64,000 bases of DNA from JAAZCI01 sp046462535 (GCA_046462535.1 JBKGVF010000007.1:1-64000); one strand, 5' to 3'. Positions 42,921 through 51,510 are shown, counted from the stretch's first letter. Notes: a model not told the origin generated them from the letters alone. Numbers and translations are program-made.

Positions 42921-44123
42921 CTACTCTTGTTCTATTGATATAAGAGCATCTACGAAATCTTGAGCATTGAATTCACGAAGATCATCGATCCCCTCACCAA
43001 CACCAATATAGCGTACAGGAATCTCTAGCTCATCTGCAATTGCAAAGATAATTCCCCCTTTTGCAGTACCATCCATTTTGGTAAATGTAATACCACTTAA
43101 CGGGACAGTTTCATTAAATTGGCGCGCTTGGTTGAGAGCATTCTGCCCGGTGGATGCATCAACAACCAACATCACCTCATGTGGAGCGTTTTCATCAAGG
43201 CGTTTTATAACGCGATGAATCTTTGCTAGCTCCTGCATCAAGCTATTATCAGTGTGTAGACGTCCCGCTGTATCGGCAATTAATATATCTACCTTACGAG
43301 CACGTGCAGACTCTACAGCATCAAATACAACGGATGCTGGATCGGCTCCTTCCCGTTGTGAGATGACAGGAATTTGATTACGTTCTCCCCAAACCTCCAA
43401 TTGCTCAACCGCAGCAGCGCGGAAGGTATCCCCTGCAGCTAACATGACAGATTTGCCCTGTTGCTGAAACTTTTTAGCTAATTTACCAATAGTTGTTGTT
43501 TTACCTACTCCATTAACGCCAATCATTAAGATTACGTAGGGAGTATCTTGATTAGGGATGTTAAGGGGCTCTTCGACAGGATCAAGAATATCTTTCATCT
43601 TTTGCTTAAGTGATGCAAAGAGTTGATCAAAGTCTGATAAGCTTTTTCGGTCAACCTCCTCGCGAATTTCATCAAGTATCGCCATAGTGGCATTGACACC
43701 AACATCTGCAAGAAGGAGGCGAGTCTCAAGCTCCTCTAAAATCTCTTCATCGATCTCTTTTTTACCTAAGAATAGATCAGCAAAGCCTGTTGTCAGGCTC
43801 TCTCTTGTTTTTGCTAGTTGGTTTTTTAAGCGGGAAAAGAAGCCCTCTTTCTTAGGGGTGTCGAAATGCTCACTATCAACCGTATTCTCTTTAGCTAAAG
43901 TGGGTTGCTTCTTACTCTGTTCTTCGTCGGATGTTATTTTTGATTCAGATTGCTGCGCACTAGTTCTACTTACCTCAGCCCTCTCTCCGGAGAGGGGTGA
44001 TTCCTCTGCAGCGGTATCCTCTTCGTTACTGTGGGTTGAAGGTGGATCTTGCTTCTCAAGCCTCTCCTCCTCTTTTTTTCCACCAAATAAGCGTCCAAGC
44101 CAGCCACCACGTTTTTTTCCCAT
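42921..44123 (-). CDS. ftsY: Signal recognition particle receptor FtsY
   Basis: FtsY docks SRP-ribosome complexes at the membrane for cotranslational insertion. The 400-residue protein has a basic start (KKRGGWLGRLFGGKK), an acidic Glu/Ser A domain (about 20-95), then the NG domain: FFSRLKNQLAKTRESL, G1 (GVNGVGKTTTIGKLAKK), AAGDTFRAAAVEQLEVW, G3 (LIADTAGRLH), and FTKMDGTAKGG. The final FVDALIS is typical. No ftsE/ftsX partner follows. The gene faces a bidirectional terminator. Confidence 0.96.
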   Translation of the reverse strand: MGKKRGGWLGRLFGGKKEEERLEKQDPPSTHSNEEDTAAEESPLSGERAEVSRTSAQQSESKITSDEEQSKKQPTLAKENTVDSEHFDTPKKEGFFSRLKNQLAKTRESLTTGFADLFLGKKEIDEEILEELETRLLLADVGVNATMAILDEIREEVDRKSLSDFDQLFASLKQKMKDILDPVEEPLNIPNQDTPYVILMIGVNGVGKTTTIGKLAKKFQQQGKSVMLAAGDTFRAAAVEQLEVWGERNQIPVISQREGADPASVVFDAVESARARKVDILIADTAGRLHTDNSLMQELAKIHRVIKRLDENAPHEVMLVVDASTGQNALNQARQFNETVPLSGITFTKMDGTAKGGIIFAIADELEIPVRYIGVGEGIDDLREFNAQDFVDALISIEQE

Positions 44124-44326
44124 ATTTGCCTCGTATATTAAATAACCTTGATAAAATGTTTAATAAGACTTATGATTATCTACTCTTAAGAGCTAGAGGT
44201 CTAAATCATCTGAATCTCGATAGTGTATCAGGTTCGATATTTATTTGATATTAGAAGCTTGAAGAATCCCCATATATAGAGAGCTCATGGGGAATAAGGC
44301 AATTAAGTTTTATTATATAAATAATC

Positions 44327-44356
44327 TTGCATCTTAGGGTGAAAGTGTTATATGAT
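44327..44356 (+). promoter_or_regulatory. Sigma-70 promoter for the tRNA pair
   Basis: TTGCAT (44327-44332) and TATGAT (44351-44356) are 18 bases apart, and the first tRNA begins 25 bases after the -10. Confidence 0.6.
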
Positions 44357-44381
44357 ATACGCCTTGTAATATAAACAGAAT

Positions 44382-44458
44382 AGGCATATAGCTCAGCTGG
44401 TTAGAGCGCCACCTTGACATGGTGGAGGTCGTTGGTTCGAATCCAATTATGCCTACCA
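44382..44458 (+). tRNA. tRNA-Val (anticodon GAC)
   Basis: The 77-base cloverleaf has a perfect 7-bp acceptor stem (AGGCATA with TATGCCT), D stem GCTC/GAGC, anticodon stem CCACC/GGTGG around TTGACAT, a variable loop, T arm GTTGG-TTCGAAT-CCAAT, discriminator A and an encoded CCA. Anticodon GAC reads valine GUC/GUU. It is followed after six bases by a second tRNA, in one transcript. Confidence 0.95.
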
Positions 44459-44464
44459 ATTTTT

Positions 44465-44541
44465 GGGCCTTTAGCTCAGTTGGTTAGAGCTCTCGACTCA
44501 TAATCGAGCGGTCGCTGGTTCGATTCCAGCAAGGCCCACCA
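44465..44541 (+). tRNA. tRNA with anticodon CAT, probably tRNA-Ile2 (else elongator tRNA-Met)
   Basis: The 77-base cloverleaf has acceptor GGGCCTT/AAGGCCC, D stem GCTC/GAGC, anticodon arm CTCGA-CTCATAA-TCGAG, T arm GCTGG-TTCGATT-CCAGC, discriminator A and encoded CCA. The GACTCATAATC loop region and GGTCGCTGG T arm resemble E. coli tRNA-Ile2 (CAU, lysidine-modified) more than elongator Met. A T-arm and acceptor comparison would settle identity. Confidence 0.9.
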
Positions 44542-44553
44542 AACAGATACTTC

Positions 44554-44590
44554 AAAGCCCGCATTCTTGCGGGCTTTCTGCTTTTTAAAA
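44554..44590 (+). terminator. Terminator of the tRNA-Val/tRNA-CAT transcript
   Basis: A perfect 10-bp stem (44554-44563 with 44568-44577, loop TTCT) is followed after four bases by TTTTT. It begins 13 bases past the second tRNA. Confidence 0.85.
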
Positions 44591-44892
44591 GAGGATTTGG
44601 CGGGGATTTTGGCGAAAGTGAAGTAACTTTGATGCGCATTGCGGTTACTGTCATTTCAGGATTTTGCACAATTGTTGCTCAAAAAGATAAAAAACCATTT
44701 TTGCTGAAAAATTCATGAAAAAAATCGTTCACCTCGCCCACCGACCTTTAATTTGGGGCTCTAAAAGGGAAAATATATGAGTTGCTGTAGTGTAGATTAT
44801 GGCGTATCCTGAATTGAATGCCTAATAATTAGACGATTCTTCTGATCATCATTTTTAGGCGCTCTGTGCTACTAAAGGAAAAGGAGTGAGCA
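44591..44892. other. Gene-poor gap between the tRNA pair and the alcohol dehydrogenase
   Basis: About 300 bases with no convincing gene. The only frame with an ATG is a 28-codon one near 44632 without a ribosome site. A GCCTAA/TTAGGC inverted pair lies near 44820-44862. The stretch 44716-44760 is locally more GC-rich than its surroundings. A tRNA 3' flank is a common integration site, but no direct repeat of the tRNA 3' end or integrase remnant was recognised. Confidence 0.5.
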
Positions 44893-45975
44893 ATGGGAAA
44901 TGTAATGAAAGCTATGGTCTATTATGGGGCGAATGATATCCGGTTTGAAGAGCGGCCGTTACCAAAAATTCTGCAACCCACGGATGCGATTATTAAAGTG
45001 ACAAAAACTACAATCTGTGGCACTGACTTAGGTATTATTCATGGTAAAAATCCAGAAATTGAAGCTACCGCTAATGAGAAGAAGGGAACTTTTAATGGGC
45101 GCATCTTAGGGCATGAAGGGATTGGAGTTGTTGAAGAGGTTGGAAGCGCGGTCAAGGAGTTTAAGAAGGGGGATCGCGTTATTATTTCATGTGTGAGTCG
45201 TTGCGGAACATGTGAAAATTGTCAAAAGCAGCTCTACGCTCATTGTCTTAATGATGGTGGATGGATTATGGGGTATATGATTGATGGAACGCAAGCTGAG
45301 TATGTGCGTACACCCTTTGCCGATACCTCTCTTTATCATCTGCCTGATGAGTTGAATGAAGATGTAGCCGTTCTTCTCTCCGATGCCTTACCGACATCTC
45401 ATGAAATTGGAGTACAGTATGGTGATATTCAGCCAGGAGATACTGTCACAATCGTTGGGGCGGGTCCTATCGGTATGGCAGCATTATTAACTGCGCAACT
45501 CTACTCACCAAGTGAGATCATTATGGTGGATGTTGATGATAATCGTTTAGAGATGGCCTTAGAGATGGGGGCAACTGCGACAGTAAACTCTGCTCAAGAA
45601 GATGCTATCGCTAAAGTTTTAGATCTAACGAGCGGTAGAGGAGTTGATTGCGCTATTGAAGCTGTCGGGATAGAGGCAACATGGAATATCTGCCAACATA
45701 TTGTAAAAGAGGGGGGGAATTTAGCTAATGTAGGGGTTCATGGTCAATCAGTTGATTTTGCCCTAGATAAGTTGTGGATTAAGAATTTAACTATTACAAC
45801 AGGATTGGTCAATGCCAACACGACGGGGATGTTGCTGAAAACCTGCTGCTCTGGCTCATTACCTATTGACAAGATGATTACTCACCATTTTAACTTTTCT
45901 AATTTAGAAGAGGCTTATCGAGTCTTTATGAATGCCGCTGATGAGCAGGCCATGAAGGTAATTATCGATTACTAA
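44893..45975 (+). CDS. Zinc-dependent alcohol dehydrogenase (medium-chain family)
   Basis: This 360-residue medium-chain dehydrogenase oxidises or reduces an alcohol/aldehyde or ketone with NAD(P). It shows catalytic zinc ligands in ICGTDLGI (Cys) and GHEGIGVVEEVG (His-Glu), and structural-zinc cysteines as CVSRCGTCENCQKQLYAHC. The Rossmann loop is VGAGPIGMAA, with an Asp after strand 2 (MVDVDDNR) favouring NAD over NADP. A strong ribosome site (AGGAG) supports ATG 44893. Substrate cannot be assigned. Monocistronic, with a terminator after it. Confidence 0.85.
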   Translation: MGNVMKAMVYYGANDIRFEERPLPKILQPTDAIIKVTKTTICGTDLGIIHGKNPEIEATANEKKGTFNGRILGHEGIGVVEEVGSAVKEFKKGDRVIISCVSRCGTCENCQKQLYAHCLNDGGWIMGYMIDGTQAEYVRTPFADTSLYHLPDELNEDVAVLLSDALPTSHEIGVQYGDIQPGDTVTIVGAGPIGMAALLTAQLYSPSEIIMVDVDDNRLEMALEMGATATVNSAQEDAIAKVLDLTSGRGVDCAIEAVGIEATWNICQHIVKEGGNLANVGVHGQSVDFALDKLWIKNLTITTGLVNANTTGMLLKTCCSGSLPIDKMITHHFNFSNLEEAYRVFMNAADEQAMKVIIDY

Positions 45976-46009
45976 ATAACAGAGAGTAGATCTTGCCTCT
46001 TATAGTTTT

Positions 46010-46039
46010 AAACAGGGTGCTGATTTCACCCTGTTTTTT
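46010..46039 (+). terminator. Intrinsic terminator of the alcohol dehydrogenase gene
   Basis: A perfect 10-bp stem (46010-46019 with 46027-46036, loop CTGATTT) merges into a T run. Confidence 0.9.
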
Positions 46040-46247
46040 ATTGGCTTTGATTGTATTGATGGGGGAGGAGAGGGTAAGGGCTTAATTGTAGAAAGAGGGT
46101 AGGTGCTGTATGATACTCAGATTATTTTTACGATTATCAGTATAGTGTGAGCCCATATTATTTGATTATCTTGCTCCTATTTTAAGAGTTGATGAGAAAT
46201 ATTATTAAGGCTTATCTAATTTTCCCACAATCTTTAGTAATCTACCT

Positions 46248-46817
46248 ATGAAACTATTAAAAGAACGTATATTGAGTGATGGTGCTGCTTTTGACGATGG
46301 AACTTTGATTGTTGATAGCTTTATTAACCATCAGATGGATCCCATTTTAATGAAATCTATTGCTGTTGAGTTTGTTCGACGCTTTGCTAATCTTCCGATT
46401 AACAAAATTATTACAATTGAGGCGAGTGGAATTGCCCCGGCCATTATGCTTGGCTATCTATTAGAGCTACCTGTACTCTTTGTAAAGAAGCGAACACCAA
46501 AGACGATGGCGTCAGCATACTGCTCAACGGTCTACTCTTTTACAAAGGAGTGCCATTATGATGTCTCTGTGAGTAAAGAGTATCTTCAGGAGGGGGACCG
46601 TGTTCTTTTTGTAGACGATTTTCTAGCAAATGGGAATGCGGCTTTAGGAATAAAAGATTTAGTAGAGCAGGCCAATGCAACATTGGTTGGTATGGGCTTT
46701 ATTATTGAGAAGAGCTTTCAGGAAGGGCGGCGACGCTTAGAAGAGCGGGAGATTCATGTTGAATCATTAGCACGGATTGCTAATTTGCAAAATGGACAAG
46801 TAACTTTTGTTGAATAA
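46248..46817 (+). CDS. xpt: Xanthine phosphoribosyltransferase (Xpt family)
   Basis: Xpt converts xanthine and PRPP to XMP for purine salvage. The 189-residue type I phosphoribosyltransferase is strikingly like Bacillus Xpt: LIVDSFINHQMDPILM, TIEASGIAPAIMLG, the PRPP loop VLFVDDFLANGNAALG, and FIIEKSFQEGRRRL, ending with VESLARI. The gammaproteobacterial Gpt type is different. No ribosome site is visible before the ATG, and the 208-base leader after the preceding terminator shows no purine riboswitch core. A radical SAM gene follows after 27 bases. Confidence 0.93.
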   Translation: MKLLKERILSDGAAFDDGTLIVDSFINHQMDPILMKSIAVEFVRRFANLPINKIITIEASGIAPAIMLGYLLELPVLFVKKRTPKTMASAYCSTVYSFTKECHYDVSVSKEYLQEGDRVLFVDDFLANGNAALGIKDLVEQANATLVGMGFIIEKSFQEGRRRLEEREIHVESLARIANLQNGQVTFVE

Positions 46818-46844
46818 TCGAATAAGAGGAGTAGAGAAGCGTTA

Positions 46845-48377
46845 ATGGATATTGTACTCGTTACCTTAAATGCACGATATACCCATGCTTCACTAGGATT
46901 ACGCTATCTAAAAGCAAACCTACATGAGCTTGAAGAGCGTGCAGAGATTGTCGAGTTTACCATTAATCAGAGCAGAGAAGAGATGTTGGAGTTGCTCTAC
47001 CATAAACAACCTAAGATAGTCTCTTTTAGCGTTTATATCTGGAATTTTCTGGAGACGACAGCATTAGTTAAAGATCTTCGGGAGTTACTTCCAGAGCTCA
47101 TTATTGCTATTGGTGGTCCAGAAGTCTCTTATGAGTATGAGGATACAGAGATATTTCAGATAGCCGATTATCTAATTACAGGTTGGGGTGATGTTAGCTT
47201 TTATGAGTTGTGCCACCATCTATTAACGCGTGGTTTTGCCTATCCGCAAAAAGTTATTCCGGGAAAGCAGCCACCATTATCGGAGATTAAGCTCCCTTAC
47301 TACCTCTATAATGAAGAGGATATTAAGAATCGTACCGTTTATGTAGAGGCGTCTCGAGGATGCCCCTTTAAGTGTGAGTTTTGTCTTTCAAGTTTGGATA
47401 AGACTGCATGGCGTTTCCCACTAGAGCCTTTTTTAGAGGCAATGGATGACCTCTACCAGCGGGGATTACGACAGTTTAAGTTTATCGATCGTACATTTAA
47501 TCTTAAAAAAGATTTCACCTTAGCAATATTGGAATTCTTCTTGGAGAAGGTTCGCAGTAATCCTAAAGAGGGAATTTTCCTCCACTTTGAGCTTGTTCCT
47601 GACTTCTTATCTGATGAGTTAAAAGAGAAGATTTTGGAGTTTCCCGATGGAAGTCTTCAGTTTGAGATTGGGATTCAAACTCTTAATCCGAAAACTCAGC
47701 AGCTGATATCCCGAAGAACTGATCTTGAGCGAGCAAAGAGGAATATCTCGTGGCTATCACATCATACCGATGTACATCTACATGTTGATCTTATTGTAGG
47801 GTTGCCAGATGAGAATATTGAGAGTTTTGCTGAAGGATTTGATGAATTATGGTCATGGGGGCCTCAAGAGATTCAGGTGGGCATTTTAAAGCGCTTAAAG
47901 GGAGTGCCCATTATTCGCCATAGTAATGAGTTTCAATATAAGTATAGCCAGCAGCAGCCCTACTCTGTGCTCGAAAATAGAGATATGCCCTACCAGCAGA
48001 TCATGAAGATGGAACGATTTGCTAAATATTGGGATTTAATTGCTAATTCTGGACGTTTTCGCACGACACTCCCCTATATTTTAGGTGATTCTCCTTTTAA
48101 GAACTTTTCTGAGCTTTGTGATGTGCTCTACCAGCGATTAGGGCGTGCACATAGTATTGCTTTACGCCGTCTTTTTAAAAAGGTGTATGAATATCTCATC
48201 ACATCTAAGGTTGCTGATTGCCGAACGATTCAGTTAGCAGTAGGTGAAGATTTTATGCGTAGTGGTCAGAAAGGGTGGCCCGAATATTTAGGGGAGCGGC
48301 CGAAGATGTCGGGAGCTATCCCATCACCGCAGGAGCAGCCGGCATTGCCACAAAGGCAGAGGCAACATCGGAGTTAA
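46845..48377 (+). CDS. B12-binding-domain radical SAM protein
   Basis: The 510-residue protein has an N-terminal cobalamin-binding-like Rossmann domain (LVTLNARYTHASLGLRYLKANL, then IAIGGPEVSYEYED), then the radical SAM cluster motif CxxxCxxC in EASRGCPFKCEFCLSSL. The barrel follows (FKFIDRTFNL, FEIGIQTLNPKTQQLI, VDLIVGLPDENIESF), and a helical C-terminal domain of the DUF4080 type. Substrate is unknown. The first domain lacks a clear DxHxxG B12 motif, so cobalamin binding is unproven. It probably shares a transcript with xpt. Confidence 0.85.
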   Translation: MDIVLVTLNARYTHASLGLRYLKANLHELEERAEIVEFTINQSREEMLELLYHKQPKIVSFSVYIWNFLETTALVKDLRELLPELIIAIGGPEVSYEYEDTEIFQIADYLITGWGDVSFYELCHHLLTRGFAYPQKVIPGKQPPLSEIKLPYYLYNEEDIKNRTVYVEASRGCPFKCEFCLSSLDKTAWRFPLEPFLEAMDDLYQRGLRQFKFIDRTFNLKKDFTLAILEFFLEKVRSNPKEGIFLHFELVPDFLSDELKEKILEFPDGSLQFEIGIQTLNPKTQQLISRRTDLERAKRNISWLSHHTDVHLHVDLIVGLPDENIESFAEGFDELWSWGPQEIQVGILKRLKGVPIIRHSNEFQYKYSQQQPYSVLENRDMPYQQIMKMERFAKYWDLIANSGRFRTTLPYILGDSPFKNFSELCDVLYQRLGRAHSIALRRLFKKVYEYLITSKVADCRTIQLAVGEDFMRSGQKGWPEYLGERPKMSGAIPSPQEQPALPQRQRQHRS

Positions 48378-48384
48378 TCTCATT

Positions 48385-49227
48385 TTAAGTCAGCAGTGGA
48401 GAGATGTTAACCGCATTAGTCTTAATTAACTTCCACTGATACTCGTAAGCAAGTTGCTTTAACTCTTCTGTCTGCTGTTGGGATAGGTTTTCAGGGCGTA
48501 AAAAGAGTGTGGAGCCGGTACCTGTCATTGCAACCTCAATATCAATGAGTTTTAATGCATTTAAATATTTCCCCATGAGAGGGTAAGCGTCGATGGTGGT
48601 CATTAAACAATCATTAAGAGAGAAGGGGATCTCTTTTAATTGTGCCATTGAGAGTGGGGGGTTCTTGCGAGAGAGATTAGGTGCGCTAAAGATACGTTCT
48701 GTACTTACTTGTAGAGGTGGAATGATTAAGAGGAGTGGCTCCTCCGGTGGAGAGAGCTGAGTAAATTGATCTCCTCGTCCCTCAGCCCAGGCAGCATGCG
48801 CATATAGAAAGATTGGCACATCAGCACCTAAGGTTGCGCCTATGGAGAGGAGTTCCCCCTTCGTAAGTCCTAGGTGGTACATCTGATTAAGAGCATATAG
48901 TGTTGTCGCTGCATTAGAGCTTCCCCCACCAAGGCCCGCTCCCATAGGGATTCTTTTCTCCAGGGTGATCTGAACATTTAAGGTGATGTCACACACCTTC
49001 TCAATTGCTCTAATTGCGCGAGTAATCAGATTCTGCTCAGATTTAAGTGGTAGTTGCTCAGCATTTAGGTAGGAGACCCCTCCTTGATCGGTGATGGTAA
49101 AGTGGAGAGTGTCGCTTAAAGTTAAGAATTGAAACACTGTCTGTAAGGCGTGATACCCATCAGGCCGTTGATAGGTAATCCGTAAAAAACGGTTAATCTT
49201 TGCTGGGGCTTTAAATCTATAGTGCAT
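48385..49227 (-). CDS. ispE: 4-diphosphocytidyl-2-C-methyl-D-erythritol kinase
   Basis: IspE phosphorylates CDP-methylerythritol in the MEP isoprenoid pathway. From ATG 49227 the 280-residue GHMP kinase begins MHYRFKAPAKINRFL, with the substrate Lys, and the ATP loop PMGAGLGGGSSNAA. ATG overlaps the lolB stop as TAATG with GGAG upstream; an ATG at 49242 inside lolB would add five residues and is less likely. Later motifs include GADVPIFLYAHAAWAEGRGD and the GHMP C-terminal MTGTGST. Length is like E. coli IspE (283). Confidence 0.96.
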   Translation of the reverse strand: MHYRFKAPAKINRFLRITYQRPDGYHALQTVFQFLTLSDTLHFTITDQGGVSYLNAEQLPLKSEQNLITRAIRAIEKVCDITLNVQITLEKRIPMGAGLGGGSSNAATTLYALNQMYHLGLTKGELLSIGATLGADVPIFLYAHAAWAEGRGDQFTQLSPPEEPLLLIIPPLQVSTERIFSAPNLSRKNPPLSMAQLKEIPFSLNDCLMTTIDAYPLMGKYLNALKLIDIEVAMTGTGSTLFLRPENLSQQQTEELKQLAYEYQWKLIKTNAVNISPLLT

Positions 49228-49793
49228 TAGTAGAGTCTCCAACGTTCTAAAGAGAGGCGTAGGCGGGTATTGTCACGGGATATTGTCATTCGTTCAGGAA
49301 GTGATAGTCCCTGCACTGTTTGCCAACGATCATACTCTACGAGCCAACCATCCTCATAAAAAGAGCGAGGGAGGTTATCGGCATTATACAAAATCTCTGT
49401 CTCACTATTGTTTGGGGAGCCTTTAATCCATGCTAATGTTCCTGACACGGGCCAATCAATCTCTGTTATCTCATAAAATAGCTGATCGGGATTAGCGCCA
49501 ATATAGGTGCGTTCTGCTGAGATTAACTTAGTTTCATGAGGTGCCACCGTTAATTCTGTGCGCCCAATGCCAAGGGAGCCCTGCATCACTAGATGATAAT
49601 GTTCTCTCTTAGGTTCCTTTAGGTTGAGGGAGAGTTGCCCATTGAAATCGGGTGATTTTACAGCCGCTCTTCCCTGCATCTCGAAGGTTGAGACCTCATC
49701 AAAGCTTTGGTAGAGAGTGCTCTCTGGAAGAGTTGTGCAGCTGTAGAGAATCAGGATGGGTATTAAATATGCAATAAATTTTGTTTTTTTCAT
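49227..49793 (-). CDS. lolB: Outer-membrane lipoprotein receptor LolB
   Basis: LolB accepts lipoproteins from LolA and inserts them into the outer membrane. The 188-residue precursor has a signal with lipobox LYSC (Cys19), then FEMQGRAAVKSPDFNGQLSL, an HLV/MQGSLGIGRTEL strand with a hydrophobic loop, and YDRWQTVQGLSLPERMTIS, all typical of LolB. It overlaps ispE by one base. lolB-ispE beside tRNA-Gln and prs is a familiar cluster, but here lolB-ispE point away from prs. Confidence 0.92.
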   Translation of the reverse strand: MKKTKFIAYLIPILILYSCTTLPESTLYQSFDEVSTFEMQGRAAVKSPDFNGQLSLNLKEPKREHYHLVMQGSLGIGRTELTVAPHETKLISAERTYIGANPDQLFYEITEIDWPVSGTLAWIKGSPNNSETEILYNADNLPRSFYEDGWLVEYDRWQTVQGLSLPERMTISRDNTRLRLSLERWRLY

Positions 49794-49931
49794 GGATTAA
49801 TAATTTATTTTTGATATATTAAGAAGCGTTGAAATTGTCCAACAGTAAAGAAGAGATTCAGCGCTCATTATTCCATAGCCAGCTCTTCTTATAAAGCAAA
49901 ATAGATTGACTAAAGATAGATCAAAATATTA

Positions 49932-49960
49932 TTGGACAAATGAAACATTATCTCTATAAT
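49932..49960 (+). promoter_or_regulatory. Sigma-70 promoter for tRNA-Gln
   Basis: TTGGAC (49932-49937) and a perfect TATAAT (49955-49960) are 17 bases apart; the tRNA begins 14 bases after the -10. Confidence 0.85.
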
Positions 49961-49974
49961 AGAGACTTCTCAAT

Positions 49975-50049
49975 TGGGCTGTAGCCAAGCGGTAAGGCAG
50001 CGGGTTTTGATCCCGCCATACCTAGGTTCGAATCCTAGCAGCCCAGCCA
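49975..50049 (+). tRNA. tRNA-Gln (anticodon TTG)
   Basis: The 75-base cloverleaf has acceptor TGGGCTG with CAGCCCA, D stem GCC/GGC, anticodon arm GCGGG-TTTTGAT-CCCGC, T arm CTAGG-TTCGAAT-CCTAG, discriminator G and encoded CCA. Anticodon TTG reads CAA and, with wobble, CAG. Its own strong promoter lies upstream; prs follows 153 bases later. Confidence 0.96.
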
Positions 50050-50202
50050 TTTTTCTTCGGTATTGCATTATCATTAAATCTAAGATTTCAACTTAATGAA
50101 TACATCAGATTATACTATCCCTCCGCAATACCTATCTTCAGGATTAAATCTTAAATCCAATTTCCATATCTATATTACAGTCAGCCAAAAGGAAGCTTTG
50201 TA

Positions 50203-51156
50203 ATGAGCAAAGAGCAGATGATGGTGTTTACCGGAAACGCCAATCCCGATCTCGCTAACAAAATTGTTAATCATTTAGGATTAAAATTAGGTGATGCAAC
50301 AGTTGGTCGTTTCTCCGATGGGGAAGTGATGGTCTCAATTAATGAAAATGTGCGTGGTAAAGATGTCTTCTTTGTTCAGCCCACATGTTTTCCTACGAAT
50401 GATAATTTAATGGAGTTGCTACTCGCTGCGGATGCGCTTCGCCGTGCTTCTGCACGAAGAATTACAGCGGTCATTCCTTACTTTGGTTATTCAAGACAGG
50501 ATCGTCGGCCTCGCTCTGCTCGAGTGCCTATTTCAGCTAAGATTGTGGCGAATATGATTGCTAGCGTTGGATTTGATCGTGTATTGACGATCGATCTGCA
50601 TGCGGATCAGATTCAGGGATTCTTTGAAATTCCAGTCGATAATATTTATGCAACTCCTGTTATGTATCGCGATATTATGGAGAGTGATGGGGCCGATGTC
50701 ACGGTCGTATCTCCCGATGTTGGTGGTGTTCTTCGAGCAAGAGCGGTGGCTAAGCAGTTAAATGGGGCAGACTTAGTTATTATTGATAAGCGGCGTCCAG
50801 CACCTAATGTAGCGGAAGTAATGAATATCATTGGTGAGGTTGAGGGAAGAAATTGTGTTATAGTTGATGATATTGTTGATACGGCAGGAACCCTTGCGTC
50901 TGCTGCTAAAGTATTAAAAGAGCATGGTGCAAAGTCGGTGCGCGCATACTGTACTCACCCTATTTTCTCAGGTAAGGCAGTGGAAAATATCAGCAATTCA
51001 GGGTTAGACGAGATGGTGGTGACTGACACAATTCCCCTTAGTGAAGAGGCCAAACAGTGCAAAAAGATTCGGGTAATCAGTATTGCGACGGTTATGGCGG
51101 ATACTATTGAGCGAATTCATGTGGAAGAGTCAGTTAGTACGCTCTTTACAACCTAA
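50203..51156 (+). CDS. prs: Ribose-phosphate pyrophosphokinase
   Basis: Prs makes PRPP from ribose 5-phosphate and ATP, the input to nucleotide, His and Trp synthesis. The 317-residue protein has VFTGNANPDLANKI, the DGEVMVSINENVRG and YFGYSRQDRRPR blocks, the pyrophosphate-binding DLHADQIQGFF, DVGGVLRARAVAK and the PRPP signature NCVIVDDIVDTAGTLA. Length is typical (315 in E. coli). A good AGGAAG ribosome site supports the start. yggX follows after 36 bases. Confidence 0.97.
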   Translation: MSKEQMMVFTGNANPDLANKIVNHLGLKLGDATVGRFSDGEVMVSINENVRGKDVFFVQPTCFPTNDNLMELLLAADALRRASARRITAVIPYFGYSRQDRRPRSARVPISAKIVANMIASVGFDRVLTIDLHADQIQGFFEIPVDNIYATPVMYRDIMESDGADVTVVSPDVGGVLRARAVAKQLNGADLVIIDKRRPAPNVAEVMNIIGEVEGRNCVIVDDIVDTAGTLASAAKVLKEHGAKSVRAYCTHPIFSGKAVENISNSGLDEMVVTDTIPLSEEAKQCKKIRVISIATVMADTIERIHVEESVSTLFTT

Positions 51157-51192
51157 AGAGAATTCATTTACATTCGAGTGGGGTAGATAAAT

Positions 51193-51459
51193 ATGGCACG
51201 AACCGTTTTTTGTGTGAAGTTGCAGAAAGAGGCTGAAGGGTTAGCTCGACAGACCTATCCCGGAGAATTAGGGAAGAAGATATTTGACAATGTCTCTAAT
51301 GAAGCGTGGCAACAGTGGTTACAGACACAAACAATCTTAATTAATGAGTATCGCATCAATCCTATGGATCCTCAGGCAAGAAAGTTTTTAGAGGAGCAGA
51401 TGGAGAGCTATTTCTTTGGTGAGGGGGCTGCAATTCCTGATCAATTTACTCCAGCATAA
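51193..51459 (+). CDS. yggX: Probable Fe(2+)-trafficking protein YggX
   Basis: YggX is a small protein that protects iron-sulfur clusters from oxidants and may traffic iron. The 88-residue product starts ARTVFCVKLQKEAEGL with the conserved Cys near residue 6-7, then YPGELGKKIFDNVSNEAWQQWL and INEYRINPMDPQARKFLEEQM, all family hallmarks. In E. coli it is next to mutY; that partner is absent here. It ends at a terminator. Confidence 0.95.
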   Translation: MARTVFCVKLQKEAEGLARQTYPGELGKKIFDNVSNEAWQQWLQTQTILINEYRINPMDPQARKFLEEQMESYFFGEGAAIPDQFTPA

Positions 51460-51474
51460 GAGATTTTTTGATAT

Positions 51475-51510
51475 AACCCTTAACTAAAATTTAGTTAAGG
51501 GTTTTTTCTT
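51475..51510 (+). terminator. Intrinsic terminator of yggX
   Basis: AACCCTTAACTA (51475-51486) pairs with 51492-51503, loop of five, followed by a T run ending at 51510. The run touches the -35 of the next promoter. Confidence 0.85.

Noticed and set aside
44484..44669. Minus-strand frame of 61 codons over the CAT tRNA
   Set aside because: It is antisense to a well-formed tRNA and its terminator; such frames are a classic spurious call.
46040..46247. Possible purine riboswitch before xpt
   Set aside because: The conserved three-way junction with paired loop sequences was not found.
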